A stretch of DNA of 64,000 nt from Pseudomonas fragi (lineage in GTDB: Bacteria; Pseudomonadota; Gammaproteobacteria; Pseudomonadales; Pseudomonadaceae), in NCBI RefSeq assembly GCF_900105835.1, contig NZ_LT629783.1:3680501-3744500 (forward strand). The letters are read 5' to 3'. The notes below the pieces were generated by a model. It worked only from the letters and a program-made list of their open reading frames with translations. It was not told where the DNA came from and ran no database searches. Of this stretch, positions 14,840-26,281 are shown one piece after another. How positions within the stretch are numbered: the first letter of the stretch is position 1; the number at the start of each line of letters is the position of its first letter. The position numbers were made by a program, and so were the translations under genes.

Positions 14840-16747
14840 TCACCGCCACCCCCCGACCAATAACCACATGTTTTTATCTTTTTGATATATTTGTCCTAGT
14901 CCCCAACCAATCCCTTCTCCTTCAAAATTATAACAATCTCCGCACATGCAGGCCCAGCTAGTTCTATCCTTGATTTTGCAATCAATCATATATCGCTCGT
15001 GTTCAAAGGGACATCCGCAGGAATCGCATGCTTTAGGAGTGCCATGAAAAAATTGTTGACGACGCTGCCCCTCTTCGACATTAATATACTCATCAAATGA
15101 GCCCTTATTTTGATGCGTTATTTGCCCTTGCTCATCGAATTTTGAGCCTACCTTTATCAGAAAAACTCGGATCAGTTCCGCGTTACTGTCCAGATATTTA
15201 ATGAAAGCTTCTTCAAACGTGATGGAGTCAGCCGTTCGCCACCTATCATCTTGCCAAGTAAGTGTAGGCTGAATATCTGAAGTCAAATCTTTTCGGAAAC
15301 TCCGGTATCTGAGTCCTAGATCTTCCAAAATGTCAATATCTCTAGGCTCTCTCCCTCCCCATGTCATTGTTAAAAGCAGCGCTACAGTAGAACTGTAGTA
15401 ATATTTTTCTAAAAATTCCCAATATGATAGGCAGGAAGCTCCTCCTTGGAGGAAGCCGTAGTAAACTCGCTTTCTGTCAGGGCTGCGTATAGTTATGTGA
15501 TACTGCGGTATGTATCGCACCCCCTGCTCAGAAACGAGCAGTGGCAGGATCACCGTAAAGGCCCCAGTTGCTGGATTGAATATATTTACATCTAAAGTAG
15601 CATCAGGAAAGTCGCATGCCACTTCCTCAAGTATCACTTCAATCTGTCGCCGCCAAGCAGGATTTTGGTTGAGGCACTCGTTAATATCTTTACGCAATGA
15701 CGCGAAATGAGCGCTATTGCTAATTGAAACTGATCGTGTCAGACGTTGCCCTGTCGTACCGTCGTTGGCGCTTATTTCAGCGAGGATATCTTCATCTGTA
15801 AGTATACTGTTACGTGAAAAAATCCCTTTACGGATTATTTTTTCTATTTTAAAACCTCGATCCTCAGTGATGTCAGTGAATTTTGCGGGATATCCAATTT
15901 CGAATTGTTGTTGTTTTGTAGCTGGCTCTAAGGCCGATATAGAGCCATGTAGTGAGCAGAGTAAATCATGCTCATCTTCAATTCCTGCGATATCTTCATG
16001 CGCTTGCTGCATTTTATCTGGCGATTTTTCCAATATCGCAAAGCACTGATCCTTGGTGAGAATTTGCATTGCAAAGTAGGCGATATAGCTGTAGGTCGGC
16101 AGCTCATTAAGCGAAGCTTCCATGCCTGCCACCCGAAGATCTGAGAGCATATTTCTTATCTGGGACTCACGAGCCGAAAAGGTTGGCTTTGCAGTATGCA
16201 GAATAACTATTACGAAATCATCGATTCCTTTTTCGCAACATGCATGCTCAATTGAATCAATGCCTTCTTGAAGCTGAAGCTCATCATGATACCAGTAGAC
16301 TTCATGCCAGGGTGCAATGTAACGCCCTTGCTCAACGTTAATCATATTCTGTTCTGATACATAGATACGCTTATCATTTCCAACGTCTAGTTTGAGAGAC
16401 GTTATAGCGAGCGTAGTTTCTTTTATGTACCGAGAGAGTGGTACTAGCAGTTCTTTCCAGGTCGTAGAGGCAATGATTACTCGTAATTCACGCTCCTTAA
16501 CGCCCAGATGACGTTTGACCCCCTCAACATACTTATTTATTTCATGAATGGCATCCCTAACTGCGCTGTCGGATCGCTTTAGCTCAATGAGCACGTGATG
16601 CCCATCTTTATCACGAGCATATAGATCAATGAAGCTCTTGGTTCCGATTCTGTTGGGGATGTACTGTTCTTTATTTAAAAGTACTAGGCCGTCCTCTAAT
16701 ACACTAATATCAGCAGCAAGTATGTCGCGAATCTCACTCTCATACAT
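14840..16747 (-). CDS. NucS-like (DUF91) nuclease-domain protein with C-terminal Cys cluster
   Basis: Protein of 635 residues. The N-terminal 95 residues match the NucS/EndoMS-type nuclease fold: MYESEIRDILAADISVLEDG, then GTKSFIDLYARD and VLIELKRS, giving the Asp and Glu-Leu-Lys of a PD-(D/E)XK active site. The middle of about 470 residues is unfamiliar. Near residue 570-600 is a cluster of Cys (CDSCGCPF, then CMCGDC) that could bind zinc. It is a single-gene unit between the integrase and a terminator, AT-rich, and in the position of cargo. An anti-phage or DNA-restriction role is plausible but not shown. Confidence 0.7.
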   Translation of the reverse strand: MYESEIRDILAADISVLEDGLVLLNKEQYIPNRIGTKSFIDLYARDKDGHHVLIELKRSDSAVRDAIHEINKYVEGVKRHLGVKERELRVIIASTTWKELLVPLSRYIKETTLAITSLKLDVGNDKRIYVSEQNMINVEQGRYIAPWHEVYWYHDELQLQEGIDSIEHACCEKGIDDFVIVILHTAKPTFSARESQIRNMLSDLRVAGMEASLNELPTYSYIAYFAMQILTKDQCFAILEKSPDKMQQAHEDIAGIEDEHDLLCSLHGSISALEPATKQQQFEIGYPAKFTDITEDRGFKIEKIIRKGIFSRNSILTDEDILAEISANDGTTGQRLTRSVSISNSAHFASLRKDINECLNQNPAWRRQIEVILEEVACDFPDATLDVNIFNPATGAFTVILPLLVSEQGVRYIPQYHITIRSPDRKRVYYGFLQGGASCLSYWEFLEKYYYSSTVALLLTMTWGGREPRDIDILEDLGLRYRSFRKDLTSDIQPTLTWQDDRWRTADSITFEEAFIKYLDSNAELIRVFLIKVGSKFDEQGQITHQNKGSFDEYINVEEGQRRQQFFHGTPKACDSCGCPFEHERYMIDCKIKDRTSWACMCGDCYNFEGEGIGWGLGQIYQKDKNMWLLVGGWR

Positions 16748-17160
16748 TTATCACCCCCACCTTCCGTTCACCCAATTTATATCAGTTCGTCACGGCCAGA
16801 GCTATCACAAGATAGAGGCGGATCAAGGTCGCGCTAAAATACCTAATTCCTTTCTACTTACGATCTATCAGGAGATATCTTTGCGATTTCGATCTCCACC
16901 TTTAATTCGTCAATAGGCGTAGCTGTTCCTAAGGTAAATTTGCCCGTTTTTCTCAGGGTCATTCAACTTCAAAGCATAGCCTGAAATGTCTGATTTTTTC
17001 CGATTTCTGTCTGTCATGACCGACAGCAATACGCTGTTATCTGCCAGTCACCGCCACGAAGCGTACCGGTCAAAATGCAGTCAGATGGTCACGTGGAGTG
17101 CAATTTCGCATACTGAAAAGCTCCGAACGTGAGGGTGAAGCCAAAATCCCCCGTCTTAAA
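16748..17160. other. Intergenic region between nuclease and integrase genes
   Basis: About 410 bases without a convincing gene. It includes an inverted repeat CTGTCNGTCATGACNGACAG at about 17010-17029 and the 16-mer CGATTTCTGTCTGTCA (17001-17016), nearly repeated at 14694-14709 beyond the other end of the nuclease gene. The right part presumably ends the integrase transcript. Confidence 0.4.
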
Positions 17161-18234
17161 TTAGTAAGCTTCACTGCCAGGTCTTGTTATTTTGTCCAGT
17201 CTACTGACGAGGTCTTCAGCTCGAAGATGCGTGTAACGCTTGAGCATCTGCATCGACTTATGACCACTGATGGCCGAAACCTCTTGATCGGATAACCCGC
17301 CTTCGACAAGCCTACTCACTGCCTCATGACGCAGGTCGTGAAACCTGAAGTCAGGTAGATCGAGCTTCTTCTTTAGCTGTCCCCAAATCTTGGTGAAGGT
17401 ATACGGCCGACGCTTCCCGTCCTTTCCAGGCTCACCGAAAAACACCAGGTTGCAGTCGATTGGTCGCACCGGGTTATCCATCGCAGCTTTGAATACTTCG
17501 GTGGCACGCTTGCTGAGAGGCACGGTGCGCGAGCCGTCGTTCTTTGTGTCTGAGAGACGTATGACACGCTTTGCCAAATCCACTTGAGGGCGACGTAGGG
17601 ATGAGATCTCAGACGAGCGCATACCCGTTTCCAGAGCGATGCAAACAATCCAGCCCAGCATAGGGTTGCTATGTCGATTCACGGCCGCGAGCAGAAGGCG
17701 TTCTTCATCTGGCGATAACCTTCGGTCACGACCATCCCCAGGGCTAGGCTTACGGATGTTCAGCACTGGGTTGAACGTCAGACCCAAACCCCATTCCTGA
17801 ATCGCTACCGTGTACAGGTGACTCAACAGGGCCAGTTCAAGGCGCACGGTGTTGTTGCTGATGGTCCCGCCACGGCTGGGCTCGTTCAGGCGCTTGTCGC
17901 GATAGCCCGCGATGATTTCAGCGGAGAGGGCAGCCATTGAATATTTGCCCAGGTGCTCGATCAGCTTTTTGGCTTTCGAGTTTTCGCCACGTTGAGTGGT
18001 TGGCTTCTTGGTTGGGGTTATGTCGCTCAGGTAGCGTTTGAGTGCTACCTCTAGCGTCATTTTTTCCGAGCCGCTGCGCCGGATGTACACGCCACGCACC
18101 ATTTCTTCTTCGGTACGTCGGGACCAGTCCTCCGCATCACGCTTGGTGCGGAAGGTTTTGGCGACAGTGGGCCAGCCGTTTTTACGAATGAGAGCCTTCC
18201 AGGTGCCGGAAGGGGTTTTGACGAGAGTAGCCAT
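17161..18234 (-). CDS. int: Tyrosine recombinase / phage-type integrase
   Basis: Protein of 357 residues. An N-terminal Arm-binding-like segment (TFRTKRDAEDWSRRTEEEM) and a SAM-like core-binding domain (about 60-165) precede the catalytic domain with Arg in ETGMRSSEIS, the H-x-L-R box FHDLRHEAVSRL, His/Gly in GHKS and the tyrosine nucleophile in MLKRYTHLR. It should integrate and excise the element at the tRNA gene. The start ATG at 18234 follows an AGGAG site, and the gene lies about 125 bases from the tRNA 3' end, the usual arrangement for tRNA-targeting integrases. Confidence 0.95.
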   Translation of the reverse strand: MATLVKTPSGTWKALIRKNGWPTVAKTFRTKRDAEDWSRRTEEEMVRGVYIRRSGSEKMTLEVALKRYLSDITPTKKPTTQRGENSKAKKLIEHLGKYSMAALSAEIIAGYRDKRLNEPSRGGTISNNTVRLELALLSHLYTVAIQEWGLGLTFNPVLNIRKPSPGDGRDRRLSPDEERLLLAAVNRHSNPMLGWIVCIALETGMRSSEISSLRRPQVDLAKRVIRLSDTKNDGSRTVPLSKRATEVFKAAMDNPVRPIDCNLVFFGEPGKDGKRRPYTFTKIWGQLKKKLDLPDFRFHDLRHEAVSRLVEGGLSDQEVSAISGHKSMQMLKRYTHLRAEDLVSRLDKITRPGSEAY

Positions 18235-18330
18235 GAGAGGGTGCTCCTAGGCGGCTGGCGAACCAGCACTGTACCTAAATTGTACCCTTGGACCATAGGA
18301 CTGTATCTGAGGTGGCTCCGCCAGAAACGC

Positions 18331-18355
18331 GAAAGCCGCGCAATGCGCGGCTTTG
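18331..18355 (-). terminator. tRNA terminator (element-borne copy)
   Basis: Hairpin AAAGCCGCGC/GCGCGGCTTT followed by T-rich sequence on the minus strand, directly after the tRNA. Together with 18356-18405 it forms the right copy of the 75-bp attachment duplication whose left copy is at 4486-4560. Confidence 0.75.
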
Positions 18356-18359
18356 AGTA

Positions 18360-18436
<77 letters not shown>

Positions 18437-18450
18437 TCAGTAGGTCGCGG

Positions 18451-18456
18451 ATTATA
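18451..18456 (-). promoter_or_regulatory. Probable -10 box of the tRNA promoter
   Basis: Minus-strand TATAAT, 14 bases before the first tRNA base, leaving a short 5' leader. The -35 region would fall at the end of the upstream GGDEF/EAL gene and matches the consensus poorly. Confidence 0.5.
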
Positions 18457-18466
18457 ACGACGGATT

Positions 18467-21400
18467 CTAAGTAGTGCTATCCGAAAGATCTGAAATTGCG
18501 AGGTGAAGAAAGCTCGCTGCGAAATTTTCGGGCAGCAACGGCGGGCTGACGATCTCGCCCTGGATCAGTTCGCAACCTGCCTGCGCCAGAAAGACCTGTT
18601 GCTCCCGGGTTTGAACGCCGTCGGCAATGATGGAGAAGTGCATGCTGTGCCCCAGCGCGATGATGGCATGCACAATGGCAGCATCATGGCTGTCGTCGGG
18701 CAAGCCATGCACAAATGACGGGTCGATTTTCAGCGTATCCAGCGGCAAGCGCTTGAGGTAGCTGAGGGACGAGTTGCCGGTGCCGAAGTTGTCGATGGAC
18801 AGTTTTACCCCCAGTTGCTTGAGCCGGTGCAAGGCGTCAAACGCTTCTTCGGTCTGGCCAGTAAGAAAGGTTTCGGTGATTTTCAGTTTCAGGCTCTCGG
18901 GTTTGAGCCTGCAGGTTTCGAGCAGGTGCTGAATGTGCGCCATCAGTCCCGGCTGGTGCAATTGAGCGCTGGCAAGGTTGACCGAAATCGGTCCAAAGGG
19001 CTTGTACAGCTGATTCCATGAGCATAATTGCTGACATGCACGTTCCAGCATCCAGTCGCCGATTTGTATGATCATGCCGTTTTCTTCGGCCAGATGAATC
19101 AAGCGCTCATGTGAGATTCCTCCGAGTAGAGGGTGGTTCCAGTGCAGCAGTGCTTCGGCGCCCGCCAGCGTGTGGTCGCGCAAGCGGACTTTGGGTTGGT
19201 ACAGCAGTGATACCTGGCCACGCTCCAGGGCGCGGCGCAGCTCTTGCCCCAGAAGAATTCGGGCGCTGGTCTGGGAGTTGAGGTCGTGGCTGTAGCGTTC
19301 GACGCGATTGCGCCCTTTGAGTTTGGAGTGGTACATCGCGATATCGGCATTCTTGATCAGTGTGGCCACGTCATCGCCATCATCCGGGTAAACGCTGATG
19401 CCGATGCTGGCGCTGATAAACAGTTCGCTTTCGTCGGTCAGGAAAGGCTCGTTGAAACTGCCCAGCAGTTTTTCGGCAATCATCTGCGCATCGTCCGGGT
19501 GTTTAAGCCCAGGCAACAGCACGATAAATTCGTCACCGCCAAGGCGGGCAACCGTATCGATGTCGCGCAGCTGCTCCGTCAGGCGGGTCGCGATGCCCTT
19601 GAGCAACTGGTCACCCACTGGATGGCCGAGGCTGTCATTGATGTTCTTGAAGCGATCAAGGTCCAGGAACAGCACGGCGCTGTATTGATCGTTGCGTCGT
19701 TGGTCGCTGAGAATCTGGCGCACCCGGCTTTCAAACAGTAAACGGTTGGGAAGGTTGGTCAGCGGGTCGTGGTGGGCCTGGTGATCAAGGCGTTCCTGGG
19801 CCTGTTTGAGGGTGGAAATATCAGAAAACACGGCCACAAAATGTGTCACCACATCAGTGTTATTGCGCACGGCGCTGATGGTCATCCAGCTGGGGTAAGT
19901 TTCTCCGTTTTTGCGTCTGTTGCAGATTTCGCCCTGCCAGTTGTCAGCGCTCGACAGCTGGTACCACATGGACGCAAAGAACAGTTTGTCGTGCCGGCCA
20001 GAGGCCAGGATGCGCGGCGTCTGGCCCAGTACTTCACTTTCGGAGTAACCGGTAATTTCGCTGAAGGCCCGGTTTACAGCCGTAATTTTTTGCTCGGGAT
20101 CGGTAAAGATGATGCCTTCGGCCGTACTGTCGAATACGGTGGCTGTTTGCAGAAGTTTTTCCTGCATCTGGTGGCGCTCGGTAATGTCGTGGACGATGGT
20201 CAAGATGCAGTCGTCGGCGCCGATCAGCAGCGGGTAACTGGAGATTTCACAAAGACGCACTTGCCCTTCCTTGTGCCGGATATGGCAGGTGAAGTCGCGC
20301 ACAAAGCCGTTTTTTTCCAGGATCGCGAGCAGGTTACGACGCTCCTGGGGGTCGACCCACAATTGCAGTTCCAGCGTTGAGTGGTACAGGGCGCTGGCAC
20401 TGTCATAGCCGATGAGGCGGCTGAAGCCTTCGTTTATCTCGATAATCAGGCCATCGCTCTGACGACTGAGCAACAAGCCATCAAGGGATGCGTGAAACGC
20501 TTTGGCAAACTTTTCTTCGGAAAGGAGCAAGGCTTCTTCGGTCTGCTTGGTTTCGCTGATATTGATCATCAGGCCGCGCACCACGGCCTGTTGGTGGTGC
20601 GTCGTGATGCTGGCAATGTCGCGTAACCAAAGGGTGTGGCCCTCTGCGGTGATGACGCGATAGTCGAGGCTGTGATCGTGGCCTGCGCTGATCTCCTTTT
20701 TACGCCAGGCCTGGATCCGGGGCAGGTCATCGGGATGAACGACCCGCTTCCAGAATCCGGGGGCTAGCCAGTCGGCGACGGGATAACCGAGCAAGGCTTC
20801 GGCCTGCGGGGACACATAGGTGTAGGTGTCGTTGTCCAGGCGCGCTTCCCAGGCGATGGCTGAAAGGCTTTCAATCAAGCCCTTGTAATGATCTTCGCTG
20901 CTGCGCAGTTCTTGTTCGAGGGCTGTGCGCTGGGCAATCTCGGAACTCAGGCGTCGGTTAATGCGGATGACCACGATCAGCACGACCACCAGTAGCAGTA
21001 TGCCGGGCAGGATATACAGCAGCAGGGTGCGCCACAGGGTTCGATAGTCGCTCATATTGCCGACCCAGTGCTGCTGAATGCGCTCGGTTTCACTGGGGCT
21101 GATATTGGCCAGTACTTTGTCCAGCAGCCCCAGCAGGACGGTCTGGTCTTTAGGTACGGCCATGGCCAGTTGAAAGCGATAAGGGGTTTCGCCGCTGACG
21201 TACAGGCCATCAAGTTTGAGCTGGCGCAGGCTCCATACACTGGAAGCCAGATCACCCACCATCGCATCTACCTGGTCTGTGGCCAAGGCCTGCAACGCCG
21301 AGCTGACGTTGGGCAGGGCGACGATGTTGAGGTCGGGGTGCTGGGTGCGCAGCAGCTCGTGCGGGGCGTAGTTCTCGATCACGCCAACCCGCAGGCCGTA

Positions 21401-21823
21401 GAGTTCCTGGATGTTTTTAGGCGCCGCGCCGCCCTTGTGGGCGAGGATGACAATGGGGAAGTCCAGGTAGGGCCGGGTAAACGCCAGGCGCTTTTGGCGC
21501 TCGGGCGTCGACATGATGCCGGGTAGCCAGTCGAGTTTGCCATCCTTGGTTTGCTCCAGCACTTCGCTCCAGTTCGATGCCGCGACCTGCTTGACGCTTA
21601 CACCCAATTGGTTGGTGATCAGTTTCACATAGTCGGCCGCCAGGCCTGTGTAGATGCCCTGTGCGTTACGGAATTCAAAGGGTGGCCAGGTGGTATCGAT
21701 GCCCAGGAGCAGTTCAGGATGCTCCTTGAGCCACTGCTGTTCTTCATCGGTGAACGTCAGGGCTTGGGCGCCAGAGGTCCATACGACAAGCGACAGTAGC
21801 AGGATGGCCAGTAAGCGTGACAT
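18467..21823 (-). CDS. Membrane sensor with SBP, PAS, GGDEF and degenerate EAL domains
   Basis: Protein of 1118 residues: signal peptide, periplasmic SBP_bac_3 domain (about 25-250), membrane helix (about 268-290), three PAS domains (about 305-680), GGDEF domain and EAL domain. The GGDEF motif (near 762) and its RxxD inhibitory site (RDID) are intact, so cyclic-di-GMP synthesis with product inhibition is expected. The EAL signature is present (near 890), but DDFGTG reads DNFGTG and AEGVET reads ADGVQT, altering metal- and catalysis-linked acidic residues, so phosphodiesterase activity is doubtful. The periplasmic domain suggests sensing of an amino-acid-like solute. It lies alone beside the tRNA. 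Confidence 0.9.
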   Translation of the reverse strand: MSRLLAILLLSLVVWTSGAQALTFTDEEQQWLKEHPELLLGIDTTWPPFEFRNAQGIYTGLAADYVKLITNQLGVSVKQVAASNWSEVLEQTKDGKLDWLPGIMSTPERQKRLAFTRPYLDFPIVILAHKGGAAPKNIQELYGLRVGVIENYAPHELLRTQHPDLNIVALPNVSSALQALATDQVDAMVGDLASSVWSLRQLKLDGLYVSGETPYRFQLAMAVPKDQTVLLGLLDKVLANISPSETERIQQHWVGNMSDYRTLWRTLLLYILPGILLLVVVLIVVIRINRRLSSEIAQRTALEQELRSSEDHYKGLIESLSAIAWEARLDNDTYTYVSPQAEALLGYPVADWLAPGFWKRVVHPDDLPRIQAWRKKEISAGHDHSLDYRVITAEGHTLWLRDIASITTHHQQAVVRGLMINISETKQTEEALLLSEEKFAKAFHASLDGLLLSRQSDGLIIEINEGFSRLIGYDSASALYHSTLELQLWVDPQERRNLLAILEKNGFVRDFTCHIRHKEGQVRLCEISSYPLLIGADDCILTIVHDITERHQMQEKLLQTATVFDSTAEGIIFTDPEQKITAVNRAFSEITGYSESEVLGQTPRILASGRHDKLFFASMWYQLSSADNWQGEICNRRKNGETYPSWMTISAVRNNTDVVTHFVAVFSDISTLKQAQERLDHQAHHDPLTNLPNRLLFESRVRQILSDQRRNDQYSAVLFLDLDRFKNINDSLGHPVGDQLLKGIATRLTEQLRDIDTVARLGGDEFIVLLPGLKHPDDAQMIAEKLLGSFNEPFLTDESELFISASIGISVYPDDGDDVATLIKNADIAMYHSKLKGRNRVERYSHDLNSQTSARILLGQELRRALERGQVSLLYQPKVRLRDHTLAGAEALLHWNHPLLGGISHERLIHLAEENGMIIQIGDWMLERACQQLCSWNQLYKPFGPISVNLASAQLHQPGLMAHIQHLLETCRLKPESLKLKITETFLTGQTEEAFDALHRLKQLGVKLSIDNFGTGNSSLSYLKRLPLDTLKIDPSFVHGLPDDSHDAAIVHAIIALGHSMHFSIIADGVQTREQQVFLAQAGCELIQGEIVSPPLLPENFAASFLHLAISDLSDSTT

Positions 21824-21908
21824 GCGCGTCCCTTCAATACACCTGGATGCATCCAGTGTAGTCGGGCTGTGGCAGAGGGGAGGGGCAGGAAATAATTCGC
21901 GCTAAAGC

Positions 21909-21934
21909 AAAACCCCCGGCAGGGCCGGGGGTTT
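21909..21934. terminator. Terminator after rpoD
   Basis: Symmetric hairpin AAAACCCCCGGC/GCCGGGGGTTTT immediately downstream of rpoD, with T-runs on both strands. It ends the rpsU-dnaG-rpoD transcript and could act in both directions, shielding the upstream end of the GGDEF/EAL gene. Confidence 0.9.
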
Positions 21935-21939
21935 TGTTG

Positions 21940-23787
<1,848 letters not shown>

Positions 23788-23854
23788 AACACCCTATCCA
23801 CTGAAGGTCTTGGCGGGCAAAAAACAAGCCGAGGATTATACCTTAGCTATGACC

Positions 23855-25810
23855 TCACGCGCCAGTTGAGGTCGGGTTTGATGCGGGATTATTGCGACTT
23901 AGAAGGTCGCGTAACTGATTTTTTTCCTCGCTACTTAGCTCGCCTTGACGTGCTTTTCGAAGAAGTTGTTCAAGATTTCGCTCGCGTTGGCGAGCTGACA
24001 AGCTAGTTATGGTGTCGAAAAACTGTTGTTCAAGGTTGTCGGCATCAATTAGCCATTCCTTTTCCAGCAGTCTTTGCAGCAAGCGGCCCTGTTCAGTGCC
24101 GTGCCAACGGGACAGTAGCTGAATAGAGCTTAGCTTAGGATTTTTCTGTACGGCCTCGACCAGAGCAATCAGCAGTTGATTGTTAGTCTGGTCTTCTGCA
24201 GCAAAGTGCCCGGCATCCTCAACTTTTTTCGCCAGTTGCGGATGGTGCAGCAGGGTGCGCAGGGCCGTCAGGGTAGGGGGTTCAACACCTACCGGGATCC
24301 AGGCCTGCTCGCGTTCGCCGCCGCGCTTGCCTTTTTTGTCCCAGGGCTTGTTTTCCCATTTTTTGCCGCCAGCACCCGGCTTTTTCGGAGTCCATTCCTG
24401 TTGGGGGATGTACATGTCCGGTTGCTGGAAGTCGCTGTAGTCGGGCATTGCATCGTAATCGATACCCGGATCGTAGGCCGGCTGTGCCTGGGTTTTTGCA
24501 GGAGCGCTTTGCGCCAGCTGGCTGACGGTTTCACTGGTAAGGCCGGTGATTTCACTCAGGCGCTGGCGCATCAGGGCCCGCAGGTTGGCGCCCGGTACTT
24601 TGTCGATAAGCGGTGCTGCCAGCGTGGCCATGTGGGCCTTGCCTTCGAGCGAGCGAGGGTCGGCTTCTTCGGTCAGTTGCTGGAAAAAGTAATCTGCCAG
24701 CGGCTGGGCATGCTGGTTGATGCGGGCCTTGAAGGCGTCGGTGCCTTCGGAGCGCACCAGGGTGTCCGGGTCTTCGCCTTCGGGCAAGAACAGGAAGCGG
24801 GCGCGACGCCCGTCCTGCAGGCAGGGCAGCGTCGCCTCAAGTGCGCGCCAGGCTGCATTGCGGCCCGCCTGGTCGCCGTCAAAGCAGAACAACACGCTGG
24901 GCACCACGCGAAACAGGCGCTTCATGTGTTCTTCGCTGGTGGCGGTACCCAGGGTCGCGACAGCATTGCGCAGGCCTTGCTGGGCCAGGGCGATGACGTC
25001 CATATAGCCTTCCACCACGATGATTTCGTCGAGGCTGCGGTTGAACTTGCGCGCCTCGAACAGCCCGTACAGTTCCTGGCCTTTGTGAAAGACCGGGGTT
25101 TCCGGGGAGTTCAGGTACTTGGGCTTGTCGTCGCCCAGCACCCGGCCGCCAAAGGCAATGATACGGCCGCGGCTGTCGCGGATCGGAAACATGACCCGGT
25201 CACGAAAACGGTCGTAACGCTTGCCGGTCTCGGCGTTCTCCACCAGCAGGCCGGCGTCGATCATGGCTTTTTGTTGCAGCGTGTCACTGCTCAGGTGTTT
25301 GTAGAGGTTGTCCCAGCCTGGTGGCGCAAAGCCCAAACCGAAGTCGCGGGCTATTTCACCGGTCAGGCCTCGGCCCTTCAGGTAGTCCACTGCTGCTTTG
25401 CGTGCCGGATGGCTTTTTAGAGCCTGGCGATAAAAGTCAGCGGCGGCAGTCAGAAGTGGGTAGAGCGGTGAGTCAGTCGGTTGCCGTGGTTTATGTGGGC
25501 GACCGCTTTCTTCTCGCGGGATTTCCATGCCGGCGGCTTTGGCCAGTTCTTCGACAGCCTGGGGGAAGTCCAGGTTGTCGTGGTCCATGATAAAGCCGAG
25601 GGCGTTGCCGCCAGCGCCGCAGCCAAAGCAGTAATAGAACTGTTTGTCGGGGCTTACGCTGAAGGACGGGGTTTTTTCTTTGTGGAAGGGGCAGCAGGCG
25701 GTGTAGTTCTTGCCGGCTTTCTTCATTTGCACGCGCGAGCTAACGACATCGACGATATCGGTACGGTTCAGAAGGTCGTCAATAAAGCTCTGGGGGATTA
25801 ACCCGGCCAT
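23855..25810 (-). CDS. dnaG: DNA primase
   Basis: Primase of 651 residues that makes RNA primers at the replication fork. The N-terminal zinc-binding domain has CCPFHKEKTPSFSV and CFGCGAGG; the TOPRIM core includes VVEGYMDVIAL and FDGDQAGRNAA; the C-terminal region, which contacts DnaB helicase, follows a Pro/Lys-rich linker. It lies between rpsU and rpoD on the minus strand as in the conserved operon, but with an unusually gene-free gap before rpsU. Confidence 0.99.
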   Translation of the reverse strand: MAGLIPQSFIDDLLNRTDIVDVVSSRVQMKKAGKNYTACCPFHKEKTPSFSVSPDKQFYYCFGCGAGGNALGFIMDHDNLDFPQAVEELAKAAGMEIPREESGRPHKPRQPTDSPLYPLLTAAADFYRQALKSHPARKAAVDYLKGRGLTGEIARDFGLGFAPPGWDNLYKHLSSDTLQQKAMIDAGLLVENAETGKRYDRFRDRVMFPIRDSRGRIIAFGGRVLGDDKPKYLNSPETPVFHKGQELYGLFEARKFNRSLDEIIVVEGYMDVIALAQQGLRNAVATLGTATSEEHMKRLFRVVPSVLFCFDGDQAGRNAAWRALEATLPCLQDGRRARFLFLPEGEDPDTLVRSEGTDAFKARINQHAQPLADYFFQQLTEEADPRSLEGKAHMATLAAPLIDKVPGANLRALMRQRLSEITGLTSETVSQLAQSAPAKTQAQPAYDPGIDYDAMPDYSDFQQPDMYIPQQEWTPKKPGAGGKKWENKPWDKKGKRGGEREQAWIPVGVEPPTLTALRTLLHHPQLAKKVEDAGHFAAEDQTNNQLLIALVEAVQKNPKLSSIQLLSRWHGTEQGRLLQRLLEKEWLIDADNLEQQFFDTITSLSARQRERNLEQLLRKARQGELSSEEKNQLRDLLSRNNPASNPTSTGA

Positions 25811-26281
25811 GGCGTTCTCGTCATCACTGCGCAGAAGTGGGTCCGTATAAAGAGCTGGGTCGTCGTGCGTGCAGGCGAAAGCTCTGCTCGATCACTCGGT
25901 ATCTGCTCAATTATTTCGGGGAAGTGTATCTGTCGAAATCCGCTCTACTCATATTAACCAGAGTCGATGGGATCGATAAATGTCACGCTCTGAGTCCGGC
26001 ACTGACCAATGGCTGGTCTCGGATAGCTCATAAGCAGGCACTGGAGAGGTGCCTTGGGCTGATCGTCTTTAAGGAAAATCAGAGAGGTGTGCGCGTCGGT
26101 AGCCTTGGAAGGCTCGTCAGTAAAGACGTGCACCGCTGGCTATTAGGCCAGGTCTGACGTGATGTAACGCTTGTCGCGGTCGCATCTGCGGCCTTGACGA
26201 TAAAGCATGTAACTTGCAACAACTGCCTACGGCCCGGCTTTAGGCCGGGCTTGGCAGAAGCGTGCAACGAACGTCTGTGTA
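25811..26281. other. Gene-free gap between rpsU and dnaG
   Basis: About 470 bases in which I find no credible gene on either strand. In other Pseudomonas genomes, as I remember them, a yqeY/GatB-like gene of about 150 codons lies here; no sequence resembling it is visible. A hairpin at 26224-26257 (GCCCGGCCTAAAGCCGGGC with outer CTGCC/GGCAG arms, minus strand) follows rpsU and may act as the attenuating terminator between rpsU and dnaG, although its T-run is weak. A dnaG-rpoD promoter probably lies within the gap. Confidence 0.55.

Noticed and set aside
25837..26157. 106-codon plus-strand frame in the rpsU-dnaG gap
   Set aside because: No ribosome site, no recognisable family and opposite to the operon; not the expected yqeY gene.
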